From assembly GCA_039602395.1 (NCBI GenBank), contig JBCNJP010000006.1, positions 61,254,429 to 61,318,428 on the forward strand: DNA of 64,000 nucleotides, in the 5' to 3' direction. Below the pieces are notes generated by a model, which was not told the DNA's origin, made no database searches, and saw only the letters and a list, made by a program, of their open reading frames with translations. This DNA comes from Deinandra increscens subsp. villosa (taxonomy: Eukaryota; Streptophyta; Magnoliopsida; Asterales; Asteraceae). How positions within the stretch are numbered: the first letter of the stretch is position 1; every line of letters starts with the position of its first letter. Both the position numbers and the translations under genes were made by a program. Shown piece after piece: positions 54,895 through 64,000 of this stretch.

Positions 54895-55137
54895 TGAAAA
54901 TTGAAGGTACTAAAGAAACAAGAACAACAACTACTAATTCATCGGCTAATGTATTCCCGAAAGTCGAAAACTAAGTGATAGGGGCTTTGTGAAATCTTCT
55001 AAGATGTTAATAGATAAAAGAATTGGAGTTGGTTGAATATATTTCCCAAAATAACCTAATTCTTTTTTGGTAAGACCTACATAGAAGTATGCCACTGACG
55101 TGAAGGCCAAAGCAACAGTAGTATTTATATCATTCTT
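54895..55137 (-). pseudogene. atpI: Plastid atpI fragment, copy 1 (nuclear)
   Basis: The minus strand reads ...[40 protein letters not shown], then [16 protein letters not shown]. It is the C-terminal half of ATP synthase CF0 subunit IV (subunit a). It abuts the ccsA fragment tail to tail, a join not found in plastomes. Confidence 0.85.
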
Positions 55138-55435
55138 GTATGATTTAAAAGTAATAATTTATTAAAATTAAATGAGTCATTTTCATTTGGTGAAATCCAA
55201 TACAAGAGTGAAAGAACAATATTTTCAAAAAACTTTATTTTTTCCTGATAAGAATTATTACAAGGCCCATTTAATCAACAATTGGATTATTGGAGTTATC
55301 GTGTGATTAGCCTAGGATTTATCTTTTTAACCATATGTATTCTTTTAGGAGTAGTATGGACTAACGAAGCATGGAGATCATATTGGAGTTGGGATCCAAA
55401 GGAAACTTAGGCCTTTATTACTTGGATCGTATATG
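55138..55435 (+). pseudogene. ccsA: Plastid ccsA fragment, copy 2 (nuclear)
   Basis: Repeats the 54370-54890 segment without the hAT-type MITE. Stops interrupt the frame, including after WSWDPKET. Confidence 0.85.
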
Positions 55436-55439
55436 AAAA

Positions 55440-56000
55440 TTGAAGGTACTAAAGAAACAAGAACAACAACTACTAATTCATCAGCTAATATATTCTCGAA
55501 AGTCGAAAACTAAGTGATAGGGGCTTTGTGAAATCTTCTAAGATGTTAATAGATAAAAGAATTGGAGTTGGTTGAATATATTTCCCAAAATAACCTAATT
55601 CTTTTTTGGTAAGATCTACATAGAAGTATGCCACTGACGTGAAGGCCAAAGCAACAGTAGTATTTATATCATTCTTGGGTGCGGCAAACTCCCCATGAGG
55701 TAATTGTATGATTTTCCAAGGTAAAAGAGCGCATACCCAATTAGAAATAAATATAAATAGAAACATAGTTTCAATAAAAGGAATCCAAGTACCATATTCT
55801 TCTCCAATTTAAGTTTTACTCACATCTCGAATAAATTCAAGGACATATTCGAAGAAATTCTGACCGCCGGTCGGAAGGTTTGTGGGTTCCAAACAGCTAA
55901 TGTGGTTGAACCTTATAAGATAGCAATTACAATCCAAGAAGTAATAAGTACTTCGGCGTGGATTTGGAAACCCCCGATTTTCCAATAAAAATGTTGGCTG
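55440..56000 (-). pseudogene. atpI: Plastid atpI fragment, copy 2 (nuclear)
   Basis: Longer than copy 1: it starts near [19 protein letters not shown] (minus, about 55990), continues [19 protein letters not shown] past frameshifts, then [20 protein letters not shown] and [20 protein letters not shown]. It ends with the same C-terminal segment as copy 1. The protein is the proton-channel subunit of plastid ATP synthase; this copy is broken. Confidence 0.88.
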
Positions 56001-56300
<300 letters not shown>

Positions 56301-56314
56301 CGAAAAATAAGTTT

Positions 56315-56722
56315 TAAATCCATTGGATTTTTTCGTCATTATTTTAGAAAGGGCCGAAAATTGGTTTTGATTTTTTAGGACAATTCATATATTTGGAATC
56401 CCCATAGATTCAGAGCTTGTTGTCTCGGGTCAGAACAAGTTGACATGATCCCCCTTTTTACGTCCCCAAATCCATTGGATTTTTTCGTCATTATTTTAGA
56501 AAAGGGCCGAAAATTGGTTTTGATTTTTTTAGGACAATTCATATATTTGGAATCCGCATAGATTCAGAGCTTGTTGTCTCTGGTCAGAACAAGTTGATAT
56601 GATCCCCCTTTTTACGTCCCCATGCCGCCTATGTGGTGACATGGGACCGAAAAAAGGAAAGAGAGGGATGTGGTTTCTCTCACTTTTGGCATAGTGGGCC
56701 CCCGATAGGGGGCTTGCATGAC
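56315..56722. repeat. Plastid rrn16-trnI spacer with a tandem duplication
   Basis: A segment of about 155 bases (AAATCCATTGGATTTTTTCG ... GATCCCCCTTTTTACGTCCC) occurs twice, at about 56317 and 56467. The following CGAAAAAAGGAAAGAGAGGG and GGCATAGTGGGCCCCCGATA match plastid 16S-trnI spacer DNA. Confidence 0.75.
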
Positions 56723-56763
56723 GGGCTATTAGCTCAACGGTAGAGCGTGCCCCTGATAATTGC
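56723..56763 (+). pseudogene. trnI-GAU: Plastid trnI-GAU 5' exon remnant
   Basis: GGGCTATTAGCTCAACGGTA then GAGCGTGCCCCTGATAA is the 5' exon with GAT anticodon and a few changes. The intron and 3' exon are missing, so no tRNA can form. Confidence 0.8.
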
Positions 56764-57923
56764 AACTTACAAAACTTTTAATCTTTTAAATGGAGTTGGT
56801 TCCATGCATGTATATAAATCAAAGAGTACGAGTACTGTAAAAATTAACGAGAAAATCCTCTAAATGGCCATTGACCACCATTGATTTGACAAAATGACCA
56901 TTGACTTTTCATTTTTTTCAAAACAGTAGACCAATTGCATAGCGCCACGCCATCATTTTTTGTGTGTGTACGCTCATGTCATACGTCATTTTTATGTTTC
57001 ATACGACATTTTAGTCATGCGTACGCTACCCTAACACACACTCACCTGGCGCATAATAATAAAAAGAAAAAAAGTGTAACTTTGAAAATGGCGTACGGAG
57101 GTAGCGTATAACCTAAATGTGGCGTATGAAACATGAGACTGGATTTTTTAAGCACCTTAATATGTTTTTTGTTAATAATTTATGTTTAATAACTTTCTAT
57201 TAAAAATATAATAGTTTATGATTAATTTTTTCTAAACATTTTGACCTAAGTTTAATTAAAAACATAGTGTTTTTAAAAAATCAATTAAGTTTTATATATA
57301 ACTTATCGTGTCTGTATGTATTTGATTGTTCTATAATACGGAATTTTATATATAACTTCTGTTAGTATAAAAAAATTTAAGTTCAATAATCAACATTATA
57401 TAACTCTTAAAAAATAACGAGAGTCGAAGATAATATGTAAACTGAATGGATAAATTTTTTATACGAAGACGAGTCCAAATAAATATAGTATTCTAGTTGA
57501 AGAGAAAGTGTTAGGAATCATATAAATTTTAAAAAGTGAGTTTAAAAAAAATAGAAGTATTAAAATTTTAAAAGTCTTCAAACTTGTAAAAGTTATGGTA
57601 ATTTTTAAAATAAGGTTTAAATTATTTTTTTCGGAAAAAAAGTTTTACATTAAATTTTATAAGTTTACAAGTGTTGGAGACAGGGGCGGACCTATGCCCA
57701 TGGCAGGGGTATCGCCCGCTACCCCTGAACTTTTACCTCGATGTGAATTTTTCTATAGGTTTTTGGTATTTCGCTACTTCTGAAATGAACTTGCTGCCCC
57801 TGTAAATATATTACGCTACCACTCGAACAATTTATGGTTTTTTTCTCTCTGTTGTTATAGGTTTTATGTTCTCAGAAAAAAAGAAGAAAGTATATGTTCT
57901 CAGGAATAAGAAGAAGAAAGGAC

Positions 57924-58732
57924 TCGTGACTCGTGGATTTGGAATTTAGATGGCGATTCATGTTTCTCGGCCAAAGCTATTCGCAATAGGATCGATCGTT
58001 TTTATCTTCCGGTTGGCGACTTAACAACACCATCTTGTCGAATTCTCGTGACTCGTGGATTTGGAATTTAGATGGCGATTCATGTTTCTCGGCCAAAGCT
58101 ATTCGCAATAGGATCGATCGTTTTTATCTTCCGGTTGGCGACTTTGAGACTAAATGGCTAAGGTATGTGCCTAAAAAAGTTAACATTCATGTATGGAGAC
58201 TTCTTTTAGATCGATTACCTACCCGCCTCAACTTATCATATAGGGGGGTGGATATTCCCATTATTTCTTGTCCCCTCTGTCCATTTAACGTAGAGACGGT
58301 GAGGCATCTCTTTGGTAGTTGTAATGTGATCTCCAAAATTTATGATCGTATTTCGGCTTGGCTTGAGGTGGATTTCTTAGTTCCGGATACGCCTTTGAGG
58401 ATTTTGAATTCGGTTGAAGATAGTAGATTATCGCGGTTGAAGAAAGATTTGATTCTTTCGGTTATTTACACTTCTTGGTGGGTTGTTTGGAGAGCCCGGA
58501 ACATGAATATCTTTCAACCAAATAAAGCTCGGAACGACGAACTATTTGATAGCATCGTTTTCTATTCATATATTTGGTTTGTTAATAGGAATAATAAAGC
58601 CACTATGGCTTGGGATGAGTGGATTCTCAATCCTTTCCACTCGATGTAATTAGTACTTTTTCTAACTTCCTTGAGTTAGTTTTTTTTTTCTTTTGGTTTT
58701 TTAATATATTCCGCCGTTCAAAAAAAAAAAAA
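57924..58732 (+). mobile_element. 5'-truncated L1-type LINE with a duplicated 5' end
   Basis: A 15-base direct repeat AGAAGAAGAAAGGAC (57909-57923, 58733-58747) flanks a LINE 3' end with an A-rich tail. The first 100 bases (57923-58022) are repeated exactly at 58045-58144, with 22 unrelated bases between. Confidence 0.88.
58047..58649 (+). pseudogene. LINE zf-RVT / C-terminal domain fragment
   Basis: About 200 residues are open: WIWNLDGDSCFSAKAIRNRI, YVPKKVNIHVWRLLLDRLPT, LNLSYRGVDI--ISCPLCPF, ETVRHLFGSC, then WWVVWRARNMNIFQ to a natural stop at 58649. This is the zinc-binding C-terminal region of plant L1-type reverse transcriptase proteins. RT and endonuclease are missing because of 5' truncation. 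It has no ATG at a sensible place, so no functional product is expected. Confidence 0.85.
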
Positions 58733-60752
58733 AGAAGAAGAAAGGACGAGAAGAAAGAAGAAAAAGAGAAAAATAAAATAACTCTTTTTTACCACCCAAT
58801 GACACTGTGTAGTTTAAATCTTAATATCTCATTATGACTCTGACATAAAAAAGAACATTAACTTTTAATTTCAAAAAAAAAAAGAAAACTAAATATGACA
58901 ATTTGAGTAGAGAATTTAACCATAGTTACTTAAATCTATATTTTATATAAGTTAATGGAGCTTTTTATCTTTTTTTTTAAATCTTTTCGTGAAGTGGTTG
59001 TGGGAATAATTATATAGTTTCTATTAAGTTGAAGTTTTAATTATTTTAGTTTTCATTACACTAACAACTTTAGAAATATATTTTATTTTTTAACTTACTA
59101 AATTTAATATCACTACTTTATGTGTATTTTTAACATTTTTATATGACACAATTTACTGCTATATTTTAAAAGATTTTCTAAATATAAAAACTAAGTAATT
59201 TTATTATACAATTTACGATACTATTTCAGGACATGAAACTCTATGACCCTCTAGATGAGAAGCTCTGGAGCCCGTTAATTAATTAAAATCAAACAACTAT
59301 CAGGTTTGTGCAATTGAAAAATACAAGTTGTAAGTTTAGGGAATGAAGTGAAACATGACTACATCAACCTTTGGAAGCAATTTAAAATAAAAGTTGTAAG
59401 TTTAGGGAATGAAGTGAAACATGACTACATCGACCTTTGGAAACTGATACATTTTAGCCCCTCAAATTTTACTTATTTTTGGATAAAAAATTATGATGCG
59501 TTTTTAATGAAGGACTTTTGTCTAAAATTAAAAAATTCTGCGCTGACGACCCCAGCTAGGGGCTGCCGCCCCTTGAACCCCGCTTTTCTCGAGGGCGCTG
59601 CCCCCGAAAACAATTTTTTTTGGAACGCTACCCCTGAAATTTTTTTCCTGGATCCGCCCCCTAGTTGGAGATAATATGTAAGCTGATTGTTTAATTTTTT
59701 TTATTTATAAAAAGCGGTGTCGTTGAAGAGATAGTATAAGTAATTATATAAAATTTTAAAGAGTGTAAGTTTAAAAAATATATTTTTTGATAATTATATA
59801 AAAAAATTATACATAAACCTTTCTTTAGAAAAACTTGAATATAGTTTAAATTTCCTTTTTAATTTTTAAAATGCATCATACTTGCCATTTTTTTGTAAAA
59901 TAAAATTTTAAAATAAATTTTACAAGTGTAAAGACTTTCAGAAATTTTAATACTAATTTTTTAACTTACACCATTTACAATTTATATAATTCCTTACACA
60001 TTCTCTTTAACTACAAGACTCTACATATTTGAACTTGTCCTTTTATAAAAAAATTCAATAATTCGTTTTATATTTTTATCTTCAACTCTTATTCTAAAAA
60101 TTTATAAAAAGTTGTGTACGAGAATTAATTGTTTTTTAAAAAATAACTCAGTTTTTAATAAAACTTAGGTCTTCAAAGATTATGAAGTACTGTGTGTTTA
60201 GATTTTTATAGAAGACTATTAGTTCTAAATTATTAATTAGAAACATATTAATGTGCTTAACTAATTAAAAAGAATGAAAACTAAAATATCAAAAATAAAT
60301 TAGATATGGTACATACGCTGTGATTTAAACTCTTCATAAAATTCATGTATAACATACGTTATGTCCATACGTTTAAAATACGGTCACTGACCATTTTAGA
60401 AAAGTGGAAAGTTAATGGCTATTTTATCAAAATAATAATGCTCAATAACCATTTAGGGGATTAATTTTTCAAAACTAACAAATGAGTCCAGGAATTAACT
60501 CTCACGTCCATAGCTTGTTGTTTGTGAGTTATGACACATGATTAGACTATGACTTCATACTTAGACCCGATAACATACGGTTTTAAATCAAAACAAATGT
60601 AATTTTTCAAGTATTCATAATTTCATTTTGAAATAGTCAAAGTCGTCGTCTTTCATAAGTAGAAGATGCTTCATAGTAACTCATGATATTTATACATTAA
60701 ATGACATCAAAATATATATAATATAAAAGTCAATGGAGTCTAAAACTAACTC

Positions 60753-61042
60753 AGTTAACATCTACTTTCAACCACTAGGACTTGTCCTAGTGGTTACCCC
60801 CTTGGCTCTTAGGGCTTTGGTTACTATGTGACCCAGGTTCTAATCCAAGGGGAGGCAGTTTTACCCCATGTGGTCCCAGGAGGGGGTTTCTGCCAGGAGA
60901 AAGCTTCAGGAGGGGGTGTCTTGGTTCTCACGGAGGTCCGAGTAATCGACCTTGGACATAGCCCCGCAAGGGTAGGTTTACACGTGAGACCAAAGTCGCC
61001 TGATCGATGCCGTTCCAAAAAAAAAAGTTAACATCTACTTTC
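60753..61042 (+). mobile_element. SINE, tRNA-derived, with 17-base target duplication
   Basis: AGTTAACATCTACTTTC flanks the unit exactly (60753-60769, 61026-61042). The body (60770-61025) has GTCCTAGTGGTTACCCCC (box A region), CAGGTTCTAATCC (box B) and an A tail. Its GC-rich body contains repeated AGGAGGGGG(G/T)T. The overlapping short ORFs are coincidental. Confidence 0.9.
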
Positions 61043-62322
61043 TAATATTAGCTTGCTTCAGTAGTGGAAACTCAAGAATATTTTGTCGAGTAGTTCGCCC
61101 ATTCTGATAAGCATGTGCGTGGAATTTTTTATTGGGTACATGATTTTTTTCCTGATAAATTAATCATATTTTTTATTGGGTACATGATTTTTTTCCTGAT
61201 AAATTGATGGTTGTAGAATTTTTAATTATTTAACAAACAAAACTATCTATTAAACTTTATGAATTGGACACGTAAAGTGTTCCACCTTGACCACATCTTG
61301 CTTCCGATATACCATTCTATGTCCTCGACTATAACACCATATATCGTAATTATCTGGTGTCTTTAAGGGTGTGCAGGATGAGTAATCGCAAATAACATAT
61401 GTTTTTAAAGGGAGCATAAGAAAATTATTCTTTATATATTAAATATCATATGTTATTTAATATTTATTTTTCTATTTTTATTAAGTTCATACTCATATTT
61501 AAAGTAACTAAAGAAGCAATTATGTAGAAATATACGGAAGTCCAATAGATAACAAGGGATGAGACCCTCTTAGCCAACATAAAGTGTACAGAAAGAATTT
61601 AAAAACATATATTAACTAATCGCTCAAAATGAAAATATTTGGGCATGATATTAATCAAATTATGGGCCCGATGTATAAAAAGATTAATTGTATTTTACAT
61701 TTGCAGTTAAAAAGTTGAAACACTAAATTGTTAAACTCAAGTTCACAAAACTTACGGCAATGAAATGTTGTTTGAAAAATTAGAATTTGAGACAAATTGG
61801 AGTTTGAGGCTCTGATTCACTCAACATCACTACTTTTCTTAGTGGTAAGTTTTCTTTTTCTAGTATTTTGAGTTCGTTTTAAATTTTGTATTTTGTTTAT
61901 TTGCTATCACTCTATGTTTAGTACGTATATAGAAAATAGATCATAGGCGTAATTAAACTAGTGACGAGAACTTGATCGATAGTTATATGATTTTTAGAAG
62001 TACCTCTCAAACAAGCAACCGCTAGTCAAAATCATAAAAAGAGAAAAGTTATTGTAGAATTAAAAAAAAATTCAAGCCGGGGTTCTAGATAAGTATATCG
62101 AAAATTTAGAACTCAAGATTCTTTTCATAGGGTAAAGTTATAGTACAAACCAATATTACTGTAAGAATTTAAAAACTTATGTAAAAACAATTAAATTTCA
62201 ATTGAATGAAGGTTATTTATATAATTTGTGTGCTTCTTCTTCATTTTTCTTTCGTATCTATACACATGATGGTAACTTAACGACCTAAAAAAACAAAAAA
62301 CTAAACAAAAATCATTTTTTTT
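61043..62322. other. Unassigned intergenic DNA
   Basis: AT-rich. TTTTTTATTGGGTACATGAT followed by TTTTTTCCTGATAAATT occurs twice in tandem (about 61116-61205). No gene. Confidence 0.45.
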
Positions 62323-62481
62323 TGTATGTCCGACTATGTTGCATATATGTAACATATGAAACATATAATATTGCATATATGAAACATGGTATGTTGTAAA
62401 ACATATGAAACATACCATGTTGCATATATGCAACATTGTATGTTTCATATGTTGCATATATGCAACATATTCGGACATGCA
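62323..62481. repeat. Near-perfect hairpin with TGCATATATGCA palindromes
   Basis: Arms starting GTATGTCCGACTATGTTGCA and, inverted, GCATGTCCGAATATGTTGCA pair over about 75 bases. Several internal units (TGTTGCATATATGCAACA) are themselves perfect palindromes. Poly(T) and poly(A) flank the outside. Confidence 0.85.
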
Positions 62482-63013
62482 AAAAAAAAAAACTTTTTTT
62501 TAAGTCATCGGGTGGATATGGGTGGATATACGTGAAATTAAATTAAAAAAATATCAAATTACTCAAAAAAAAAAACTTCATTTGAAATAATTTTCCTTTG
62601 TTCTTACAAGTTTGTACAATAAAAATATGATATTTACCATAAATGTAATGGATGAATTTAAAAAAAATGACAAAATTACTTAACTATCCCTCTTTTCATA
62701 ATCAATACGTTCATAATTTTTTTTTATATATAAGTGCACATTTTTTAACTTGCACCGGCACCGAAATCTGAGATACGCGCGCCCATTACAAACTCTTGAT
62801 GCCCAAATAAATTTCAATTTTTTCATCGGAAATTTAAGAAATTTCATTATTATTCGAAAATAAATAATAATAATTAAGAAAACTCAAAAAACAGCAAAGT
62901 AAATTAAATTTATAGTTTATAAATGTTCGTGAACTTAATTATTTGTCAATTACGTTATGCATTTAAACACTTTATTTTCTTTAAAGTATAAACACAAAAA
63001 CAAACTACACCCC
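62482..63013. other. Upstream flank of the second GIP2-like gene
   Basis: AT-rich DNA without ORFs. A small GC-richer patch lies at 62750-62800. Confidence 0.4.
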
Positions 63014-63020
63014 TATATAA
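63014..63020 (+). promoter_or_regulatory. TATA box of the second GIP2-like gene
   Basis: TATATAA, 74 bases before the ATG. The following AAACTACAC also occurs in the leader of the first gene (about 964-972). Confidence 0.65.
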
Positions 63021-63087
63021 ATCGGTTGGATGCTCTTTCCAAAACTACACCAAGCAAGAGAGTTTGAACAATAAAACTTATATAATT

Positions 63088-64000
63088 ATGTATTTGCTAC
63101 TACAACTACTACTTATCATTCTAGCCTTCATCTCCGGTGAACATGAAGCTATTGCTGCATATGTGCCCCCGTACACATCCGTAGTAGCCCCGATTAACAA
63201 ACATACAGATGCCGCCAAGCCTCTATATAGTGTTCAGATCATGACATCTTGGGTAAACATGCAATACCTGCATGCAAACTTCCTTATAGACATCGATGCT
63301 CCCTTCATATGGCACGACTGCATCGTGCAATGGAATACATATCCCGGTAGTTGCCCCTCCAACACGCTTTGCACAGGTCCGGTTTCTTGTGAAGAATATC
63401 AATGCACAGATGTACGAACTTCATATTCCTATAAAAATCCTTCTTGCGCTCCAGAAACAAACAGTTCTACGTTGCCTGGTTGGGGATTCTGTACATGCCC
63501 GGTCAATGTGGTTAACCCTGTGACTGGTTCATGTAGCCAAGCCCTTCTCAATTATGATGACTTCACAATGAGCGTAAGTAATGGTAGAAATGTTGGTATA
63601 GACCTTTTTAATCAGTACTATGGTGCATACCCTAATGCGGCATGTGCTCCTTCCTCCTCATTTACATCATTTCCTACAAATGTTTCTGGTGTCATGGCGT
63701 TTTCATCCTCGCCTTATGCCCTCCCGGCTTACTTATATCAACCTCTTAAGAAAACATTAGCTCTGTGTTTTCCAAGCAATTCATCTGCCCCTGGAGTTCT
63801 ATTCTTCGGAACCGGTCCTTATTATCTTCTTCCTCAATCTAATGTCGATGTAAGAACCTATCTTTCTTATACTCCATTGTTAAACCATCAAGATTCTTTT
63901 GGATACTTCATTAGTGTCAATGGAATTGTAATTAAAAAGAGATCCGTCAATGTTCCCGCGAATACGACTACCAAGCTTAGTACAATTGACCCTTACACCA
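63088..64000 (+). CDS. Second GIP2/EDGP-like inhibitor gene, cut by the window end
   Basis: The ATG at 63088 opens a frame with no stop for 304 codons to the window edge, about two thirds of the expected length. The protein has a signal peptide (MYLLLQLLLIILAFISGEHE, then AIA) and closely follows the gene at 1002: YVPPYTSVVAPINKH, FLIDIDAPFIWHDC, CTCPVNVVNPV, FSSSPYALPAYL, VLFFGTGPYYLLP. The first catalytic site is again IDIDAP instead of DTG, and the second reads TIDPYT at the edge, so it is also inactive as a protease. Differences from the paralogue include an extra GIDLFNQYY-like insertion near residue 170 and loss of the PNPSNPPNP stretch. No lesion is visible, so it appears functional. 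It is a tandem duplicate now separated by 61 kb of mostly transposon DNA. Confidence 0.93.
   Translation, partial: MYLLLQLLLIILAFISGEHEAIAAYVPPYTSVVAPINKHTDAAKPLYSVQIMTSWVNMQYLHANFLIDIDAPFIWHDCIVQWNTYPGSCPSNTLCTGPVSCEEYQCTDVRTSYSYKNPSCAPETNSSTLPGWGFCTCPVNVVNPVTGSCSQALLNYDDFTMSVSNGRNVGIDLFNQYYGAYPNAACAPSSSFTSFPTNVSGVMAFSSSPYALPAYLYQPLKKTLALCFPSNSSAPGVLFFGTGPYYLLPQSNVDVRTYLSYTPLLNHQDSFGYFISVNGIVIKKRSVNVPANTTTKLSTIDPYT

Larger units (their letters stand above)
57681..59663. mobile_element. Non-autonomous hAT element
   Basis: Ends CAGGGGCGGACCTATG and CTGGATCCGCCCCCTA are inverted, and both flanks are GTTGGAGA (57673-57680, 59664-59671), an exact eight-base target duplication. It has no transposase and contains a LINE insertion. 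Confidence 0.85.
56838..60470. mobile_element. Large terminal-inverted-repeat element with nested insertions
   Basis: The left end AAAAATTAACGAGAAAATCC, with TCTAAATGGCCATTGACC after it, matches inverted the right end GGTCACTGACC...ACCATTTAGGGGATTAATTTTT. Similarity extends inward for several hundred bases (for example TTAATATGTTTTTTGTTAATAATTTA against 60225-60260). The core contains a hAT element and a LINE. No transposase is visible. An outer target duplication is not clear. Confidence 0.5.

Noticed and set aside
56723..56763. Functional tRNA-Ile gene
   Set aside because: Only the 5' exon of the plastid gene is present, with changes and no 3' half.

Overview
This is nuclear DNA of a flowering plant. 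Protein genes have GT-AG introns, the intergenic DNA is AT-rich, and most of the window is Copia, tRNA-Asp-primed LTR, Helitron, MULE, hAT, Harbinger, CACTA, LINE and SINE sequence, plus a block of chloroplast-derived DNA. Protein style and repeat families suggest a eudicot, perhaps an asterid such as a composite. That placement is inference. Two 500-N assembly gaps lie at 8491-8990 and 48427-48926.

Host genes are few. A secreted, catalytically dead aspartic-protease-like inhibitor gene (GIP2/EDGP/basic-7S type) is at 1002-2342. A paralogue starts at 63088 and runs off the window end, so the window is essentially a transposon island between two members of a gene cluster. A four-exon TRICHOME BIREFRINGENCE-LIKE O-acetyltransferase gene is at 20025-23681. 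A two-exon gene for a 130-residue protein of unknown function is at 30381-31261. A decayed LCAT-like acyltransferase pseudogene (about 18517-19430, minus) lies beside the TBL gene, and a dehydrin gene fragment is carried inside a Pack-MULE-type element (2626-3849).

Layout: 2.6-3.8 kb Pack-MULE; 4.2-8.5 kb three nested Copia remnants; 9.0-13.7 kb a young non-autonomous LTR element with one ORF; 13.7-18.0 kb a second tRNA-Asp-primed element broken by (TA)n-associated MITEs and a 2.4-kb Helitron carrying an RPA-like gene; 18.5-23.7 kb LCAT pseudogene and TBL gene; 25-29.6 kb Tourist-like MITE, Helitrons and hAT-like DNA; 30.4-31.3 kb unknown gene; 31.7-33.0 kb CACTA element; 33.2-37.3 kb an uninterrupted non-LTR retrotransposon ORF with zinc fingers, RT and a restriction-like endonuclease (R2-like layout); 37.5-39.1 kb three foldback elements; 39.4-44.9 kb an L1-type LINE fragment containing a young Copia with exact target duplications; 45.2-46.0 kb a Harbinger deletion derivative; 46-52 kb repeats, SINEs and an LTR; 52.4-53.1 kb MULE; 53.7-56.8 kb rearranged plastid DNA (ccsA, atpI, psbA, 16S-trnI spacer); 56.8-60.5 kb a large terminal-inverted-repeat element with nested hAT and LINE; 60.8-61.0 kb SINE.

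The strongest leads are the intact R2-like LINE with its repeated 5' leader motif, the gene-capturing Pack-MULE with junction scars, the Harbinger derivative and the plastid block (both have paralogous empty sites inside the window), and the foldback element with divergent short repeats. I saw nothing that demonstrates a wholly new biochemical system. All calls come from reading the sequence; no database search was run.
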